64,000 nucleotides of DNA, from contig JAFQQW010000066.1 of the NCBI GenBank assembly GCA_017410375.1, positions 1-64,000 of the forward strand, read 5' to 3'. Below the pieces are notes generated by a model that was not told the DNA's origin, did not search any database, and was given only the letters and a program-made list of their open reading frames with translations. Shown here in pieces: positions 42,214 through 52,046 of this stretch (positions within the stretch are counted from its first letter, which is position 1; every line of letters starts with the position of its first letter). Position numbers and translations under genes: made by a program. Source of the stretch: Clostridia bacterium. GTDB taxonomy: Bacteria; Bacillota; Clostridia; RGIG6154.

Positions 42214-43452
42214 TTATTTTACCGCTTCATTAAACAGATGGACTTGCTCCTCTGTGGGCTTAAAGGCGGGATGTGTACAGCAGGGTATCGAAGGCTCGGT
42301 TCCGTCTGTACCATAAAAGGGACTTAGTCTGTCGTTTTCATACATCTTGCACCATGTTTCTTCCCGGAAATCAGGAATATCATAGGGCGTACCTCCCTCT
42401 AACACAGAGCGATGCGCCAAAATCGCAACCGAAGACATGTTGACTGCCGAATAGATGTCAAAAGGATGCTCGGGCTGTTTGCCTGCTTCAATACATTCTA
42501 AGAACATACGCGCTGTAACATAGTCACTGCCACCGTGTCCGCTGCTTTTAATCAGCTCCTCATCCTTGTCGTTCCATTGCGGATCGTAAAGGTTTTTCTC
42601 CTCCATTCCCTCGGGAAGGGTCCAGTTGTTATACTGAAGCATCACTTTTTCACCCATGCCCCGTAAGTTTTCAATCTGTCCGTCGGTGCCGCAAACCCGA
42701 TACGCGTTGCCATGTCCGCCAAATCCGGCACACCCGGTAAAGCGGAACACCGAGCCGTCATCATTTAAAGTTGTGATAATCGCCGCACGGTCACCCCCGT
42801 AACTTGCTGTAGGCACAGCTCCCTCCAAGGGTGCAAAGCAACCAAAGGCCGTTACGCGTTTAGGGGTTGCACCGGTAGCGCGCATAATGGGTCCTAAGGA
42901 GTGTGTCACATAGTAAGTTCGCGGCAGAAAGTTTCTCCAATGTTTTTCAAAATAGTTATATTCCCTTTTAAACGAGACATTCATCGGATCCCCGGGGTGA
43001 TTGTATTCGCCCTCTGCATACATGATTTTACCTAAAGTGCCACTCTTGCAGATTCGTTGTATTTCGCGGTTAAACAGCATTTGCGGATAGTTTTCCGCCA
43101 ACATATACATCGCATTGCTTTTTTCGAACGCGCGAATCAGCTCAACGCCCTCTGCCATAGTGCCGTTACTGATGCACTCGGAAAATACATGAATGCCCTT
43201 TTCCATACAACGGATGGCATAAGGGGTATGCTCATGGAAATAGTTTGCCAGCACCACCGCATCCATATCATGCTCGATAAACGAATCAAAATCCTCATAA
43301 ACTGCAGCACCTTTAAGCTCGTTTGCCGCCTTTTCCCGTCTGGACTTGTGAAAATCGCAGATTGCCACGATATCACAGTTTAACAGCATAAAATTTTTGG
43401 CAATAGCAAGACCTCTGCCTACGCCGAAAATACCAATTTTCATCCTACTCAT
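42214..43452 (-). CDS. Gfo/Idh/MocA-family oxidoreductase
   Basis: A 412-residue NAD(P)-dependent sugar dehydrogenase-like protein. The Rossmann motif GIFGVGRG is at residues 7-14 and CDIVAICDF marks the cofactor-ribose loop. The usual EKP motif is replaced by SECIS, so activity may differ from classical members. AGGAGG precedes the ATG. It is divergent from an AraC gene that probably controls it. The substrate is likely a sugar, sugar acid or inositol. Confidence 0.85.
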   Translation of the reverse strand: MSRMKIGIFGVGRGLAIAKNFMLLNCDIVAICDFHKSRREKAANELKGAAVYEDFDSFIEHDMDAVVLANYFHEHTPYAIRCMEKGIHVFSECISNGTMAEGVELIRAFEKSNAMYMLAENYPQMLFNREIQRICKSGTLGKIMYAEGEYNHPGDPMNVSFKREYNYFEKHWRNFLPRTYYVTHSLGPIMRATGATPKRVTAFGCFAPLEGAVPTASYGGDRAAIITTLNDDGSVFRFTGCAGFGGHGNAYRVCGTDGQIENLRGMGEKVMLQYNNWTLPEGMEEKNLYDPQWNDKDEELIKSSGHGGSDYVTARMFLECIEAGKQPEHPFDIYSAVNMSSVAILAHRSVLEGGTPYDIPDFREETWCKMYENDRLSPFYGTDGTEPSIPCCTHPAFKPTEEQVHLFNEAVK

Positions 43453-43483
43453 TTTTATTCCTCCTTATGGATTCTTCCCTTTC

Positions 43484-43511
43484 AGTATAGCACGTTCTGC
43501 ATCGGATTCAA
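43484..43511 (-). promoter_or_regulatory. Promoter of the Gfo/Idh/MocA gene
   Basis: On the minus strand TTGAAT (43506-43511), 16-bp spacer, TATACT (43484-43489) within TGCTATACTGA. It is near-identical in layout to the 42155-42182 promoter. Confidence 0.6.
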
Positions 43512-43552
43512 TAGAATTTTTCCATATTTTCATTAAAAATAGTTTGAAATGC

Positions 43553-43581
43553 TTGTTTTTAAGCAGAAATTACGTTATACT
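43553..43581 (+). promoter_or_regulatory. Promoter of the AraC gene at 43600
   Basis: TTGTTT (43553-43558), 17-bp spacer, TATACT (43576-43581). Confidence 0.6.
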
Positions 43582-43599
43582 GAAAACAGAGGTGATTGT

Positions 43600-44385
43600 A
43601 TGAAAGACAGAAACATCTGCAAATTTATTCCTGCCACCGCCGCGGAACAACTGAAAACCTTTTGCTATGTATTGGAATCGAACCCCAAAACCATGCAAAC
43701 AGCTTTTTCCCTCGCAAATCATCGGGCGGTACTGATGAAACAAGGCAACGGCGTATTTCACATCGACGATAAAACCGCAGAGGTTTCGGGTGGCAGTCTT
43801 TTGTTTTTGTTCCGGGACGAAACCGTTTTCGCAAAGCTTTCGGATGGAGCAGAATATCTCTATATTGATTTTGCCGGCAATCGGGCGGAGGCGCTGTTTC
43901 AGCGGTTTGGCATTCACAAAAGTTGCCGACTCTTTCCTGGCTTTGACGGACTTTTGCCCTTGTGGCAGGACAGCCTTGCCCGTGCCACCGAGCTTAGCAT
44001 AGACCTTGCCTCCGAAAGCATTCTTTTATACACCTTTTCGCGGCTGAATAGCATGCAAGCAGAAGAAAACAAACTCTTAAAGCAAATTGTGGAGCTGACC
44101 GAGACGCAATTTACCGATCCCGCGCTTTCCATTACTTCTGTGGCAAATGTGCTTTCCTACAATCCCAAGTACCTTTCCCACTTTTTCAAGGCAAGATTTA
44201 ACATCTCTTACTCGGAATATCTTCGCAATATGCGTATTAAATACGCCATCACCTTATTTGATCACGGCATTGATTCGGTGAAAAATGTGGCATATCTATC
44301 AGGGTTTTCCGATCCCCTCTATTTTTCATCGGTCTTTAAAAGAGTGGTAGGCATGTCTCCAAAGATGTATAAACAAACCAAATAA
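43600..44385 (+). CDS. AraC-family transcriptional regulator
   Basis: A 261-residue protein. The N-terminal half (1-150) is a cupin-like sensor and the C-terminal 100 residues are the AraC DNA-binding domain, with second HTH VKNVAYLSGFSDPLYFSSVF. ATG at 43600 follows GAGGTG. It is divergent from the Gfo/Idh/MocA gene, the likely target together with the DMT transporter. Effector unknown. Confidence 0.9.
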   Translation: MKDRNICKFIPATAAEQLKTFCYVLESNPKTMQTAFSLANHRAVLMKQGNGVFHIDDKTAEVSGGSLLFLFRDETVFAKLSDGAEYLYIDFAGNRAEALFQRFGIHKSCRLFPGFDGLLPLWQDSLARATELSIDLASESILLYTFSRLNSMQAEENKLLKQIVELTETQFTDPALSITSVANVLSYNPKYLSHFFKARFNISYSEYLRNMRIKYAITLFDHGIDSVKNVAYLSGFSDPLYFSSVFKRVVGMSPKMYKQTK

Positions 44386-44416
44386 AAAAGGATGTAAAAA
44401 ATTTACATCCTTTTTT
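44384..44416. terminator. Bidirectional terminator
   Basis: AAAAAAGGATGTAAA and TTTACATCCTTTTTT arms around a very short loop. It lies between the AraC gene and the convergent glycerate kinase gene. Confidence 0.88.
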
Positions 44417-45559
44417 CTATATGTGTACGTTTCGAATTACCCGGAATACCTGACAAGCTGTGTCGGCAAGATTTTGCTTTGCATTTTCTTTGTCCATTGC
44501 CGCCTCCAAGCTGCAAGGTGCTTTTAAAATGGGAAAAAACGCATCAATGCCATGCTCGTTGCAAAGGGGGGCATCCTCGGTTACACAGCCTGCAAACGCC
44601 AGCACCGGCTTTTGGTATTTTTTTGCCAGTTTTGCAATGCCCACCGGCACCTTTCCCATCACCGACTGTCCGTCCAGCCGTCCTTCACCGGTAATTACAA
44701 AATCTGCAGATTTGATTTTTTCTTCGATTCTGATTTGTTCGGTCACCACTTGGATGCCCGGCTGCATTTTGCCGTTTAAATATGCCGAAAGGGCAAAGCC
44801 CATACCGCCTGCCGCACCTGCGCCGGGCGCATTTTCATCTGCTTCGGGCAAAACCGTTTTGGTAAGAGACGCATAATTTTTCAGCCATCTATCCATTTTT
44901 TCAATCATTTCCGCCGTTGCACCCTTTTGCGGACCGTATACCGCACTGCAACCGCTTTTACCGCAAAGGGGATTGGTTACATCGCACGCCACCTGAAAGG
45001 TACATGTCTTTAAAATCTCCGGCACATGATTGGTTTCAATGCTTTGAAGGTTTTCTAACCCCTTTGCGCCATACTCTACAGACTTCCCCTCCGCGTTTAA
45101 AAACGAAAAGCCAAGTGCCTGCAGCATACCGACACCGCCATCATTGGTGGCACTGCCTCCGATTCCTAACACAAAATGTCTGCAACCGTGGTCTATTGCA
45201 TCCAGAATCATTTCTCCCACCCCGAAGGTAGTGGTATGGAGCGGATTTTTGTCCTTGTCATCAATTAAAGTGATGCCTGCTGCTGACGCCATTTCGATCA
45301 CCGCCGTTTTCGTTTGGGGAATGATGCCGTATTTGGCTTTGATTTTTTGCATCAACGGATTATGTACAGTTATTTCTGCAAAAGTACCGCCCACTGCTGA
45401 AACAATGGCATCTGTCGTGCCCTCGCCACCGTCTGCGACAGGAAATATCGCTGTTTCTGCCTCCGGAAACACGCGCTTTACACCATTTGCAACCGCATTA
45501 CCTGCCTCAACGGTAGATAGACTTCCTTTAAAAGAATCAATTGCTATAACAACACGCAT
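44417..45559 (-). CDS. Glycerate kinase (GarK/GlxK family)
   Basis: A 380-residue kinase. It begins MRVVIAIDSFKGSLS, then has VADGGEGTTDA (near residue 42) and GIGGSATNDGGVGMLQALG (near residue 122), all diagnostic. It phosphorylates D-glycerate to 2- or 3-phosphoglycerate. In other bacteria it works in galactarate/glucarate or glyoxylate breakdown. Here it follows a sugar isomerase-like gene on the same strand but behind a terminator, so it may have its own promoter. Confidence 0.92.
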   Translation of the reverse strand: MRVVIAIDSFKGSLSTVEAGNAVANGVKRVFPEAETAIFPVADGGEGTTDAIVSAVGGTFAEITVHNPLMQKIKAKYGIIPQTKTAVIEMASAAGITLIDDKDKNPLHTTTFGVGEMILDAIDHGCRHFVLGIGGSATNDGGVGMLQALGFSFLNAEGKSVEYGAKGLENLQSIETNHVPEILKTCTFQVACDVTNPLCGKSGCSAVYGPQKGATAEMIEKMDRWLKNYASLTKTVLPEADENAPGAGAAGGMGFALSAYLNGKMQPGIQVVTEQIRIEEKIKSADFVITGEGRLDGQSVMGKVPVGIAKLAKKYQKPVLAFAGCVTEDAPLCNEHGIDAFFPILKAPCSLEAAMDKENAKQNLADTACQVFRVIRNVHI

Positions 45560-45574
45560 TTTACTTGTCCTTTC

Positions 45575-45606
45575 AAAAAGGGCACGTCTTTTAAGACTGC
45601 CCTTTT
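45575..45606 (-). terminator. Terminator after the sugar isomerase-like gene
   Basis: AAAAGGGCA and TGCCCTTTT arms with an inner GTCTT/AAGAC pair. It lies 5 bp after the stop codon on the minus strand. Confidence 0.8.
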
Positions 45607-45610
45607 AATC

Positions 45611-46387
45611 TTATTCGTTATCCAGTTCCTTTAAGTAGTTAATACAACGTTCGACTTCCTGTAAGCCTGTGGGATTCAAGCCCTCGGATTCGATTACCAT
45701 CAGTACATTGTTTTGGATTGCCCACTCGCGGATTGCTTTGATGGGCGCACGGCCTTCGCCAACCGAAAAGCCTTTTACACCGTTGTGTACATCGTCAAAA
45801 TTCTTGTCTGCATCCACAGACGGAATGCCGTCCTTTAAGTGAATCACACGGATTCTTTCCTTATGCGCTTCTAAGTACGGAACCGGATCAATGCCTGCGT
45901 TAAACAGCCAGAAGGTATCAATTTCCAACTCCACATCGGTTTTTTCGATAATTTCGTCCTCTAAAACACAGCCAAAGCTGTTGGGGAAAAATTCTCTGGA
46001 ATGGTTGTGATAGCCAAGGCGCATACCGTTTTCTTCAAGCTTCGCTTTTGCAAAGTTTAAGGTATCGATAACCAGTTCCTTTTTTTCGGGAGTAGACCAG
46101 TCACAGCCCGGAACAATAGGGTTTTCACAGCCTAAAATTTTGTGTGCACGAATGGTTTCGTCAATGTTTTCGGGCTTGATGGCATCTAAGCCGATGTGTG
46201 TACCCGAGCAAACCAGACCAAAGTTGTCCAGCCAGATTTTAATCTGCTCAGGGGTATAATCAAACCAACCTGCCATTTCCACATATTTGTAGCCCATGCC
46301 AGCTACTTCCTCCAATGCTTTGCGCATGGAATCTTTAGTGATGTCTCTTAACGAATACATCTGTAAGCCATATTCTGCTTTTGCCAT
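45611..46387 (-). CDS. Sugar phosphate isomerase/epimerase (AP endonuclease 2 TIM-barrel family)
   Basis: A 258-residue xylose isomerase-like TIM barrel. YGLQMYSLRD opens the barrel. Metal ligands are suggested by LGYHNHSREF, LEIDTFWLFNAG (Asp), VIHLKDGI and VIESEG. Relatives include hydroxypyruvate isomerases and inosose dehydratases. ATG at 46387 follows AGAGG. The substrate cannot be named from sequence. Confidence 0.85.
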   Translation of the reverse strand: MAKAEYGLQMYSLRDITKDSMRKALEEVAGMGYKYVEMAGWFDYTPEQIKIWLDNFGLVCSGTHIGLDAIKPENIDETIRAHKILGCENPIVPGCDWSTPEKKELVIDTLNFAKAKLEENGMRLGYHNHSREFFPNSFGCVLEDEIIEKTDVELEIDTFWLFNAGIDPVPYLEAHKERIRVIHLKDGIPSVDADKNFDDVHNGVKGFSVGEGRAPIKAIREWAIQNNVLMVIESEGLNPTGLQEVERCINYLKELDNE

Positions 46388-46443
46388 AACCAACAACCTC
46401 TTTCCGTTATTTTTTTACATGATACCACAACCAAAATCTTATG

Positions 46444-48477
46444 TCAAGCCCTTTTTTCAGCCATGTAAAACACGATTTTTCCACCCTTTAACAAATCCTT
46501 TGTGGGAATAGAATAATCCTTGATTTCTTCACCGTTAAAGGTGATTTTTTCCACAAAATAGTGCGCGTCCGATAGGTTTAGTGCTTCAATTTCAAGGACT
46601 TTGCCGTTGGAAAGGGAAATTTTTGCGCCCTTCACCTGCGGTGCACCTAATAAAAACCGACCCTGACCACTCACCGGGAACAGACCTAAAGCCAGCCACA
46701 TAAAGCAAGAGGACAGTCCGCCCGAATCGTTGTTACCGGGAAGTCCGTTTATGCCAAGCCCAAACGAATCCTTCACCGCTGCCCTTGCAATTTCACAGAG
46801 GCGGTCGTGTCTGCCTGCCGCAATGTACGCAAAAGGTGTTTCCATATCACACTCATTATTAAAGCCCTCAAAACGGTGATGCTGTGCCGCCTCTAACTTT
46901 TCGTAGGCGTCAAATTCCACAATCTGCTCTAAAGGCTGATTGCTGTCAAATCCAAAAAAGCTGTCTAACATTTTTAAGAAAGCTTCTTTTCCGCCTGCAA
47001 GTGCCATGCGCTCTTCCATATTGGTTTGCAAACGGAACGAATAGGTGTAGCGGTCGCCCTCATAGTAACGGGAATTCTTACTCATCAAACCGTCCGCATC
47101 ATAGGCATTTTTCCAGTTTTCCGCTAAGGAAAGCAGTCTTTCCTTTAATTCCGCGTCCTCTGTGATACGTGCCACATCCAGACAGGCATCGGTGGTGTCA
47201 ATGATATGGGTATACCGTTCAAAAATGCCCTTTTCCAGGAAAATTTTAAAATCCTCCCGTTCAAGCTCGCGCTTTATGCATTCTTCCACAAGACTTCTTT
47301 CAATCAGCCCGGCATCAAAAGCATCCAGAAGTACAAAAACGCCCAGCATCTTCGCCTGCTCCTCGCAGGGGAAAATGTCCGATATCCCTAAGCTGCAGGG
47401 AATTTTGCCTAAAGTACGGCTGATATTTACAATGCCGCTTGCAATTTTTCTGCCCATTTCGGGGTACAGAAGCATAATCAGCGGTGTTACTGTTTTGTAC
47501 TGATCCCAAAGCGTTGCAAGCCCTGTCACCAACTCCCCTTTGATGCCAAGCACTTCTTCTCCGGTCATGTCCACCGGCTTTACAAGGGAATGGTAAAAAT
47601 TCGAATAGAATTTTTCTCTCATTTCCGCATCCTCTGTCTCGATTTCGATGGCAGAAAGATGCGTTTCCCATATTTTTTCGGCATTTTGTGCCGTTTGGTC
47701 AAAGGACAGACCGGTATCAGAAAGGTTTTGTAATGCCTCTGCAAAGCCGAGGGTAGAATAGGAAACCAAAACCGTTGTCTCCTGCCCTATCCCCGAAAAT
47801 ACTGCCACCATATCCGCTTCATACAAAGAAGCCGTGGCGTTTGGCACCTGTACCGCAAAGTACAGCTTCACGCCCGAGAACAGTCCCGAAAAGAAAACGG
47901 TATCGCCATCTGCATAAAAGCTGTCCTTTTCTACTTTTCCGTAAAACCGCTCTCCAAACACCTTGGAAAGTCCGTCATTGGAAAAATCCACTGCAATTTT
48001 TCCGTCTGCTTCGGGAAAGCTGTAGCGGTGATATGCTGTGGTTTGGTTTACCGTAACGGCGCACGAAATGCCGTTAAAGGTCGCTCCATACAGCCCGGGC
48101 TTGCCCCACTCCTTTTCTAAAGGGTGATAGGTATAAATATTCTCTTTTTCCCCGTAAAAAGGGGTTACAATGGCATAGTTATAATAGTAGCGTATTGCGC
48201 CTGTACCCGACTGGTGCAGATGGGAAAAGCCACGCACCTTATGTACGTCGCTCAGTTTTTGAATTGCACCGCAGGAGTTGGGATAATGGGTGCCATACCC
48301 TGTGGGATAGCCGCCGCTGTAGGGCCCCACCGAAATCCTGCCAAAGGGCAAAACCGCATGAGGAATGGTGTTTCCGCAAAGCGCCTTGATGTAAAACCAT
48401 TTGGACGCAACACCCGATTTTATGAATCGGTCGGTTTCGCCGTTTCCGTAAAACACATTTACACTTTTGCTGTTCAT
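46444..48477 (-). CDS. GH92-family alpha-mannosidase
   Basis: A 677-residue protein. The N-terminal beta-sandwich domain (about 1-240) is followed by an (alpha/alpha)6 barrel. GFNNECDMETPFAY and GNNDSGGLSSCFMWLALG are the family's substrate and calcium-binding blocks, close to the GNEDCGQMSAW pattern of well-studied members. GH92 enzymes are calcium-dependent exo-alpha-mannosidases. There is no signal peptide, unlike many Bacteroidetes members, implying cytoplasmic action on imported mannosides. ATG at 48477 follows AAGGAG; the longer upstream frame is unsupported. Confidence 0.88.
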   Translation of the reverse strand: MNSKSVNVFYGNGETDRFIKSGVASKWFYIKALCGNTIPHAVLPFGRISVGPYSGGYPTGYGTHYPNSCGAIQKLSDVHKVRGFSHLHQSGTGAIRYYYNYAIVTPFYGEKENIYTYHPLEKEWGKPGLYGATFNGISCAVTVNQTTAYHRYSFPEADGKIAVDFSNDGLSKVFGERFYGKVEKDSFYADGDTVFFSGLFSGVKLYFAVQVPNATASLYEADMVAVFSGIGQETTVLVSYSTLGFAEALQNLSDTGLSFDQTAQNAEKIWETHLSAIEIETEDAEMREKFYSNFYHSLVKPVDMTGEEVLGIKGELVTGLATLWDQYKTVTPLIMLLYPEMGRKIASGIVNISRTLGKIPCSLGISDIFPCEEQAKMLGVFVLLDAFDAGLIERSLVEECIKRELEREDFKIFLEKGIFERYTHIIDTTDACLDVARITEDAELKERLLSLAENWKNAYDADGLMSKNSRYYEGDRYTYSFRLQTNMEERMALAGGKEAFLKMLDSFFGFDSNQPLEQIVEFDAYEKLEAAQHHRFEGFNNECDMETPFAYIAAGRHDRLCEIARAAVKDSFGLGINGLPGNNDSGGLSSCFMWLALGLFPVSGQGRFLLGAPQVKGAKISLSNGKVLEIEALNLSDAHYFVEKITFNGEEIKDYSIPTKDLLKGGKIVFYMAEKRA

Positions 48478-48490
48478 GTCATTTCTCCTT

Positions 48491-49738
48491 TTATGATTTG
48501 GTATGTACGTCAATTTTATGTCCGCCAAGCTTTGCGTACACAATTTTCTGTCCCGAATACAACCCGGAATAGCCCGAGAAAATATAGCTGACCGCGCAGG
48601 CAATGCCAAACAGCAAAAGCCCCTCTGCACCAAATAGCTCTACCGCTAAAACAAGAGAGGCAATGGGACAGTTTACCATTCCGCAAAACAGCGCAATCAT
48701 ACCGATTGCCGCCCCGAAGCCCGGGTCAAGTCCGAAAACCGGTGCCACAGCACACCCGAAGGTAGAGCCGATAAATAAAGTGGGAATAATTTCTCCGCCC
48801 TTAAAACCTGCACCGATGGTGATAGCAGTAAACAGAATTTTTAAGACAAAATCCTGCACGTCAGCCTTGCCGTTTACCGCAAGCGCAATGGTTTCCATGC
48901 CTGCACCGTTATATTTTTGACTACCCACCAAAACGGTAAGCAATACCACCAGTAAGCCGCCTGCAAAGGCACGCAGATAGCGGTTTGGAATGCCTTTTTT
49001 CAAGCCCTGATGGCTGTATTTAATCGCCAGACAGAACAAAACACTTAAAAATCCGCAACAAGCCGAAAGCCCGATTACCTTTAAAATTCCACCTGCCGAT
49101 ACCGCCTCTGTCACAATCTCAAAATGCAGGGGCGAAATGCCTGCCAAGATTGACAGCATATACCCCACCGCCGCGGAAAGCAGACAAGCAAAAATACCTA
49201 CATAATTAAACATGCCTACACGGATAACCTCCAGCGCAAACACCGCCGCGGTGACAGGTGTACCGAAAAGCGCTGCAAACACACTGCTCATGCCTGCCAT
49301 GGTCATAATCCGCATATCCCGCTCTTGCAAACGAAGCACCTTTGCCATGTTATAACCAATTCCGCCGCCAATCTGCAACGCCGCCCCCTCACGTCCTGCC
49401 GAGCCGCCAAACAGATGGGTAATCACGGTGCTGACAAAAATCAGAGGCACCATAACAAGTGGCACCTTTTTATGCTTACGCACACTCTCGATTACGCGGT
49501 TGGTGTCAATAGGTCCTTCTGCTTTAAACAGGCGATACATGCCTGCAATCAGCACACCGCCCAAGGGTAAAAGCAGAATTAAAAAGCCATGGTGCAACCG
49601 AAGCTCTGTCACATAGTCTACTGCAAAGTGGAACAAAACCCCGACACTGCCGCCCACAAGCCCCACGGCAAGCGCGACAGATAGCCATAACGCAAAGGTT
49701 TTTATGTATACAACTGCATTTTTGATAAACTTTTTCAT
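48491..49738 (-). CDS. ClC-family chloride/fluoride channel or antiporter
   Basis: A 415-residue, polytopic ClC protein. The selectivity block GGSAGREGAALQIG is at residues 111-124, and LFGTPVTAAVFALE is the following conserved helix. The Pro of the classical GREGP motif is missing (GREGA), a feature also seen in fluoride/proton antiporters of this family. I saw no fluoride riboswitch upstream. It ends 13 bp before the GH92 start and is probably co-transcribed with it. Confidence 0.87.
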   Translation of the reverse strand: MKKFIKNAVVYIKTFALWLSVALAVGLVGGSVGVLFHFAVDYVTELRLHHGFLILLLPLGGVLIAGMYRLFKAEGPIDTNRVIESVRKHKKVPLVMVPLIFVSTVITHLFGGSAGREGAALQIGGGIGYNMAKVLRLQERDMRIMTMAGMSSVFAALFGTPVTAAVFALEVIRVGMFNYVGIFACLLSAAVGYMLSILAGISPLHFEIVTEAVSAGGILKVIGLSACCGFLSVLFCLAIKYSHQGLKKGIPNRYLRAFAGGLLVVLLTVLVGSQKYNGAGMETIALAVNGKADVQDFVLKILFTAITIGAGFKGGEIIPTLFIGSTFGCAVAPVFGLDPGFGAAIGMIALFCGMVNCPIASLVLAVELFGAEGLLLFGIACAVSYIFSGYSGLYSGQKIVYAKLGGHKIDVHTKS

Positions 49739-49948
49739 TTCGTCACTCTTTTCCGACGGATTTCAGCTTATTTTACCATATTTTCGATAAAAAGAAAAGA
49801 CCTTTTTATACAATCTTGCTGAACTTATATCCAAAAAAATTGAAAAAAATTAAAAATGCGAACGATTTGATACCAAATGCGGAAAATATGCTAAAGACAA
49901 ATTGTAAATTTTGCGGTATACTAAAATAAAAAACGGAGGTATTTAAGT

Positions 49949-50653
49949 ATGAGAGTTTTAGCCATTACCTGTCATCCCGATGACATGGAGCTGACCTGTT
50001 GCGGTACACTTTTAAAGTATAAAGCCCGCGGAGATGAGGTGTTTGTCTGCCACGTTGCCAACGGCAACATGGGACACATGGTGATTATGCCTGACGAATT
50101 GCGGGATATTCGCCGTAAAGAAGCGCAAAATGCCGCAGCCCTTGCAGGGTTTGAGATTGTGACCGCAGATATCGGTGACCTGACGGTAAACAGTGCCGAT
50201 ATGGAGCAGATTCGCAAAATCATCAAGGTGATTCGCGATGTAAAGCCGGACGTCATTTTAACCCATGCACCCGAGGATTACTGTTCTGACCACAGAGAGG
50301 TATCCAAAATTGTGTTCAAGGCATCCTTTGACGCGTCCTGTCCGCATTTTATGCCGGATCTGGGTGAAGCAACGGGTGTGCCTGCTGTTTTCTATTTCGA
50401 CACAGCCGCAGGGGTAAATTTTGTCCCCACCGAATATGTGGATGTGACCGATTTTATGGATTTGAAAGTAAAAATGTTAGAATGCCACGAAAGCCAGCTG
50501 GTATGGCTCAAAGACCACGACGGCATTGATGTGGTACAGAATCAGAAAATTTATGCCCTCTACCGCGGTTTGCAATGCGGTGTGAAGTATGCGGAAGGCT
50601 TTAAACCTCTCCTTGCAGACCAAAGACTTCGCACCTATCGCTTACTGCCTTAA
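49949..50653 (+). CDS. PIG-L family deacetylase (LmbE-like)
   Basis: A 234-residue zinc deacetylase. The signature HPDDMELTCCG sits at residues 9-19 and the downstream HAPEDYCSDHREV holds the third ligand. Members deacetylate N-acetylglucosamine conjugates, for example in mycothiol or bacillithiol synthesis, or other N-acetyl sugars. A TATACT box lies at 49917-49922 and GGAGG precedes the start. It is a single gene with its own terminator. Confidence 0.88.
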   Translation: MRVLAITCHPDDMELTCCGTLLKYKARGDEVFVCHVANGNMGHMVIMPDELRDIRRKEAQNAAALAGFEIVTADIGDLTVNSADMEQIRKIIKVIRDVKPDVILTHAPEDYCSDHREVSKIVFKASFDASCPHFMPDLGEATGVPAVFYFDTAAGVNFVPTEYVDVTDFMDLKVKMLECHESQLVWLKDHDGIDVVQNQKIYALYRGLQCGVKYAEGFKPLLADQRLRTYRLLP

Positions 50654-50655
50654 AT

Positions 50656-50690
50656 AAAAAGCAACAACGCTTTTGCGTTGTTGCTTTTTT
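50656..50690. terminator. Bidirectional terminator
   Basis: AAAAAGCAACAACGC, loop TTTT, GCGTTGTTGCTTTTT. It lies between PIG-L and GH28 genes. Confidence 0.93.
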
Positions 50691-50693
50691 TAT

Positions 50694-51968
50694 TTAGATT
50701 TGTTTGCCGTTGAGCATAACCGCTTCGCTGTTTTTAACAATTAAATCCTGCTCGGTGCAGGTAATCTGCACATTTTGCATTTCCACATTCTTTACATTTT
50801 CCAGGAAGATGCCATCTCCGTGGCAGAAGGGCCGTCCGGGCGACATGACCACTTCAACCCCCTCTTCAGAGCCGGTTACATCAAGGCGTACATTGCTGAT
50901 GCTGACATTGGAAACCGGAAGCTCGGGCAAGCCGTAAAGATAAATCCCTGCGCCCGATATATTTCTGCCCAAAATTCCCGAAATGCTGATGTCGGTCAGC
51001 TTCGGGGTTTTGACGGTTACGGGCTTTGCGGACCGGTCAAACAGCTCGTCCCATTGGTCTTTGCCGGCACCGCAGGGATAAAAGCAGTTCATGGTGATGC
51101 AGGCATACACATTTTCCATGGTGATGTTGCTAAACGTCAGCCCCTGCACACAGCCGCCGCGCTGTCTTCTGGTTTTTAGACGGATGCCTCTGTCGGTGTT
51201 CTGAAACACGCAGTTGCTGACCGTTACATTTTTAACACCGCCCGACATTTCGCTGCCGATAACCACGCCCCCATGACCGTGTGCCATGGTACAGTTGGTT
51301 ACAATGATATTTTCGCAAGCCTGCTGATTCTGATAATAATCGGTTTCGGTCCCCGATTTAATGGTTACGCAATCGTCGCCCACGTCAATATGGCAATCCG
51401 AAATGCGTACATTTTTACAGCTTTCGGGGTTGATGCCGTCGGTGTTGGGCGATTTATAAGGGTTGTAAATCCGCACGCCCCGCACACTTACATTTTCACA
51501 GCACATGGGATGGACGGTCCAGCAGGGGGAATTGCGGATGGTAACATCCTCAATTGCCACATCCTTACAGCCCATAAAGCTGATGGTACGCGGACGCACT
51601 AAATCGCTTTTCCCTTTGTGCCACCAGTTTTCGCCTCTGCCGTTGATGGTGCCTCTGCCCTTTACGGTTATGTTCTGACAATTCAGGGCAGAAATCAGCC
51701 CCCAGTGTCCGTTACGGGTATACCCCTCAACCTCGGTTATCATGGGAAAATCTTCATAATCCGCACTGCCTAAAAGGGTTGCGCCTGCATCCAGCTCCAA
51801 GCACATATTGCTGTAAAGGAAGATGGTGCCTGTTACATATTCACCTGCAGGAAAGTAGATGGTTCCGCCCCCTGCGTCGCGGATTTTTTTAGTTAAAAGA
51901 TTAAGGCTTGCGGTATTATTGGTTACACCGTCGCCTGTAATCTGAAAGTCCGTTACATTGTATTGCAT
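50694..51968 (-). CDS. GH28-family polygalacturonase-like enzyme
   Basis: A 424-residue right-handed beta-helix. All four GH28 blocks are visible: NTDG at 175-178 (Asp177), GDD at 197-199, GHG at 231-233 and RLK at 263-265. There is no signal peptide, so it works on imported oligogalacturonides or related pectin fragments. The ATG at 51968 has a GGGGGC site; the open frame continues upstream without support. It is last in a minus-strand cluster with AraC, SGNH esterase and metallo-hydrolase genes. Confidence 0.92.
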   Translation of the reverse strand: MQYNVTDFQITGDGVTNNTASLNLLTKKIRDAGGGTIYFPAGEYVTGTIFLYSNMCLELDAGATLLGSADYEDFPMITEVEGYTRNGHWGLISALNCQNITVKGRGTINGRGENWWHKGKSDLVRPRTISFMGCKDVAIEDVTIRNSPCWTVHPMCCENVSVRGVRIYNPYKSPNTDGINPESCKNVRISDCHIDVGDDCVTIKSGTETDYYQNQQACENIIVTNCTMAHGHGGVVIGSEMSGGVKNVTVSNCVFQNTDRGIRLKTRRQRGGCVQGLTFSNITMENVYACITMNCFYPCGAGKDQWDELFDRSAKPVTVKTPKLTDISISGILGRNISGAGIYLYGLPELPVSNVSISNVRLDVTGSEEGVEVVMSPGRPFCHGDGIFLENVKNVEMQNVQITCTEQDLIVKNSEAVMLNGKQI

Positions 51969-52046
51969 AGCTTTTGCCCCCTTTTCGTCTATTTTATCAC
52001 AAAAACAGCTTCTTTTCCTTTGAAAATTTGATTTTCTTTTCAAAAA

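Noticed and set aside
48478-48633. N-terminal extension of the GH92 frame
   Set aside because: It overlaps the ClC gene, and the ATG at 48477 has a good AAGGAG site and the expected family N-terminus.
49739-49948. Possible fluoride riboswitch upstream of the ClC gene
   Set aside because: The conserved fluoride aptamer blocks were looked for on the minus strand and not found; the region is AT-rich and contains only the PIG-L promoter.
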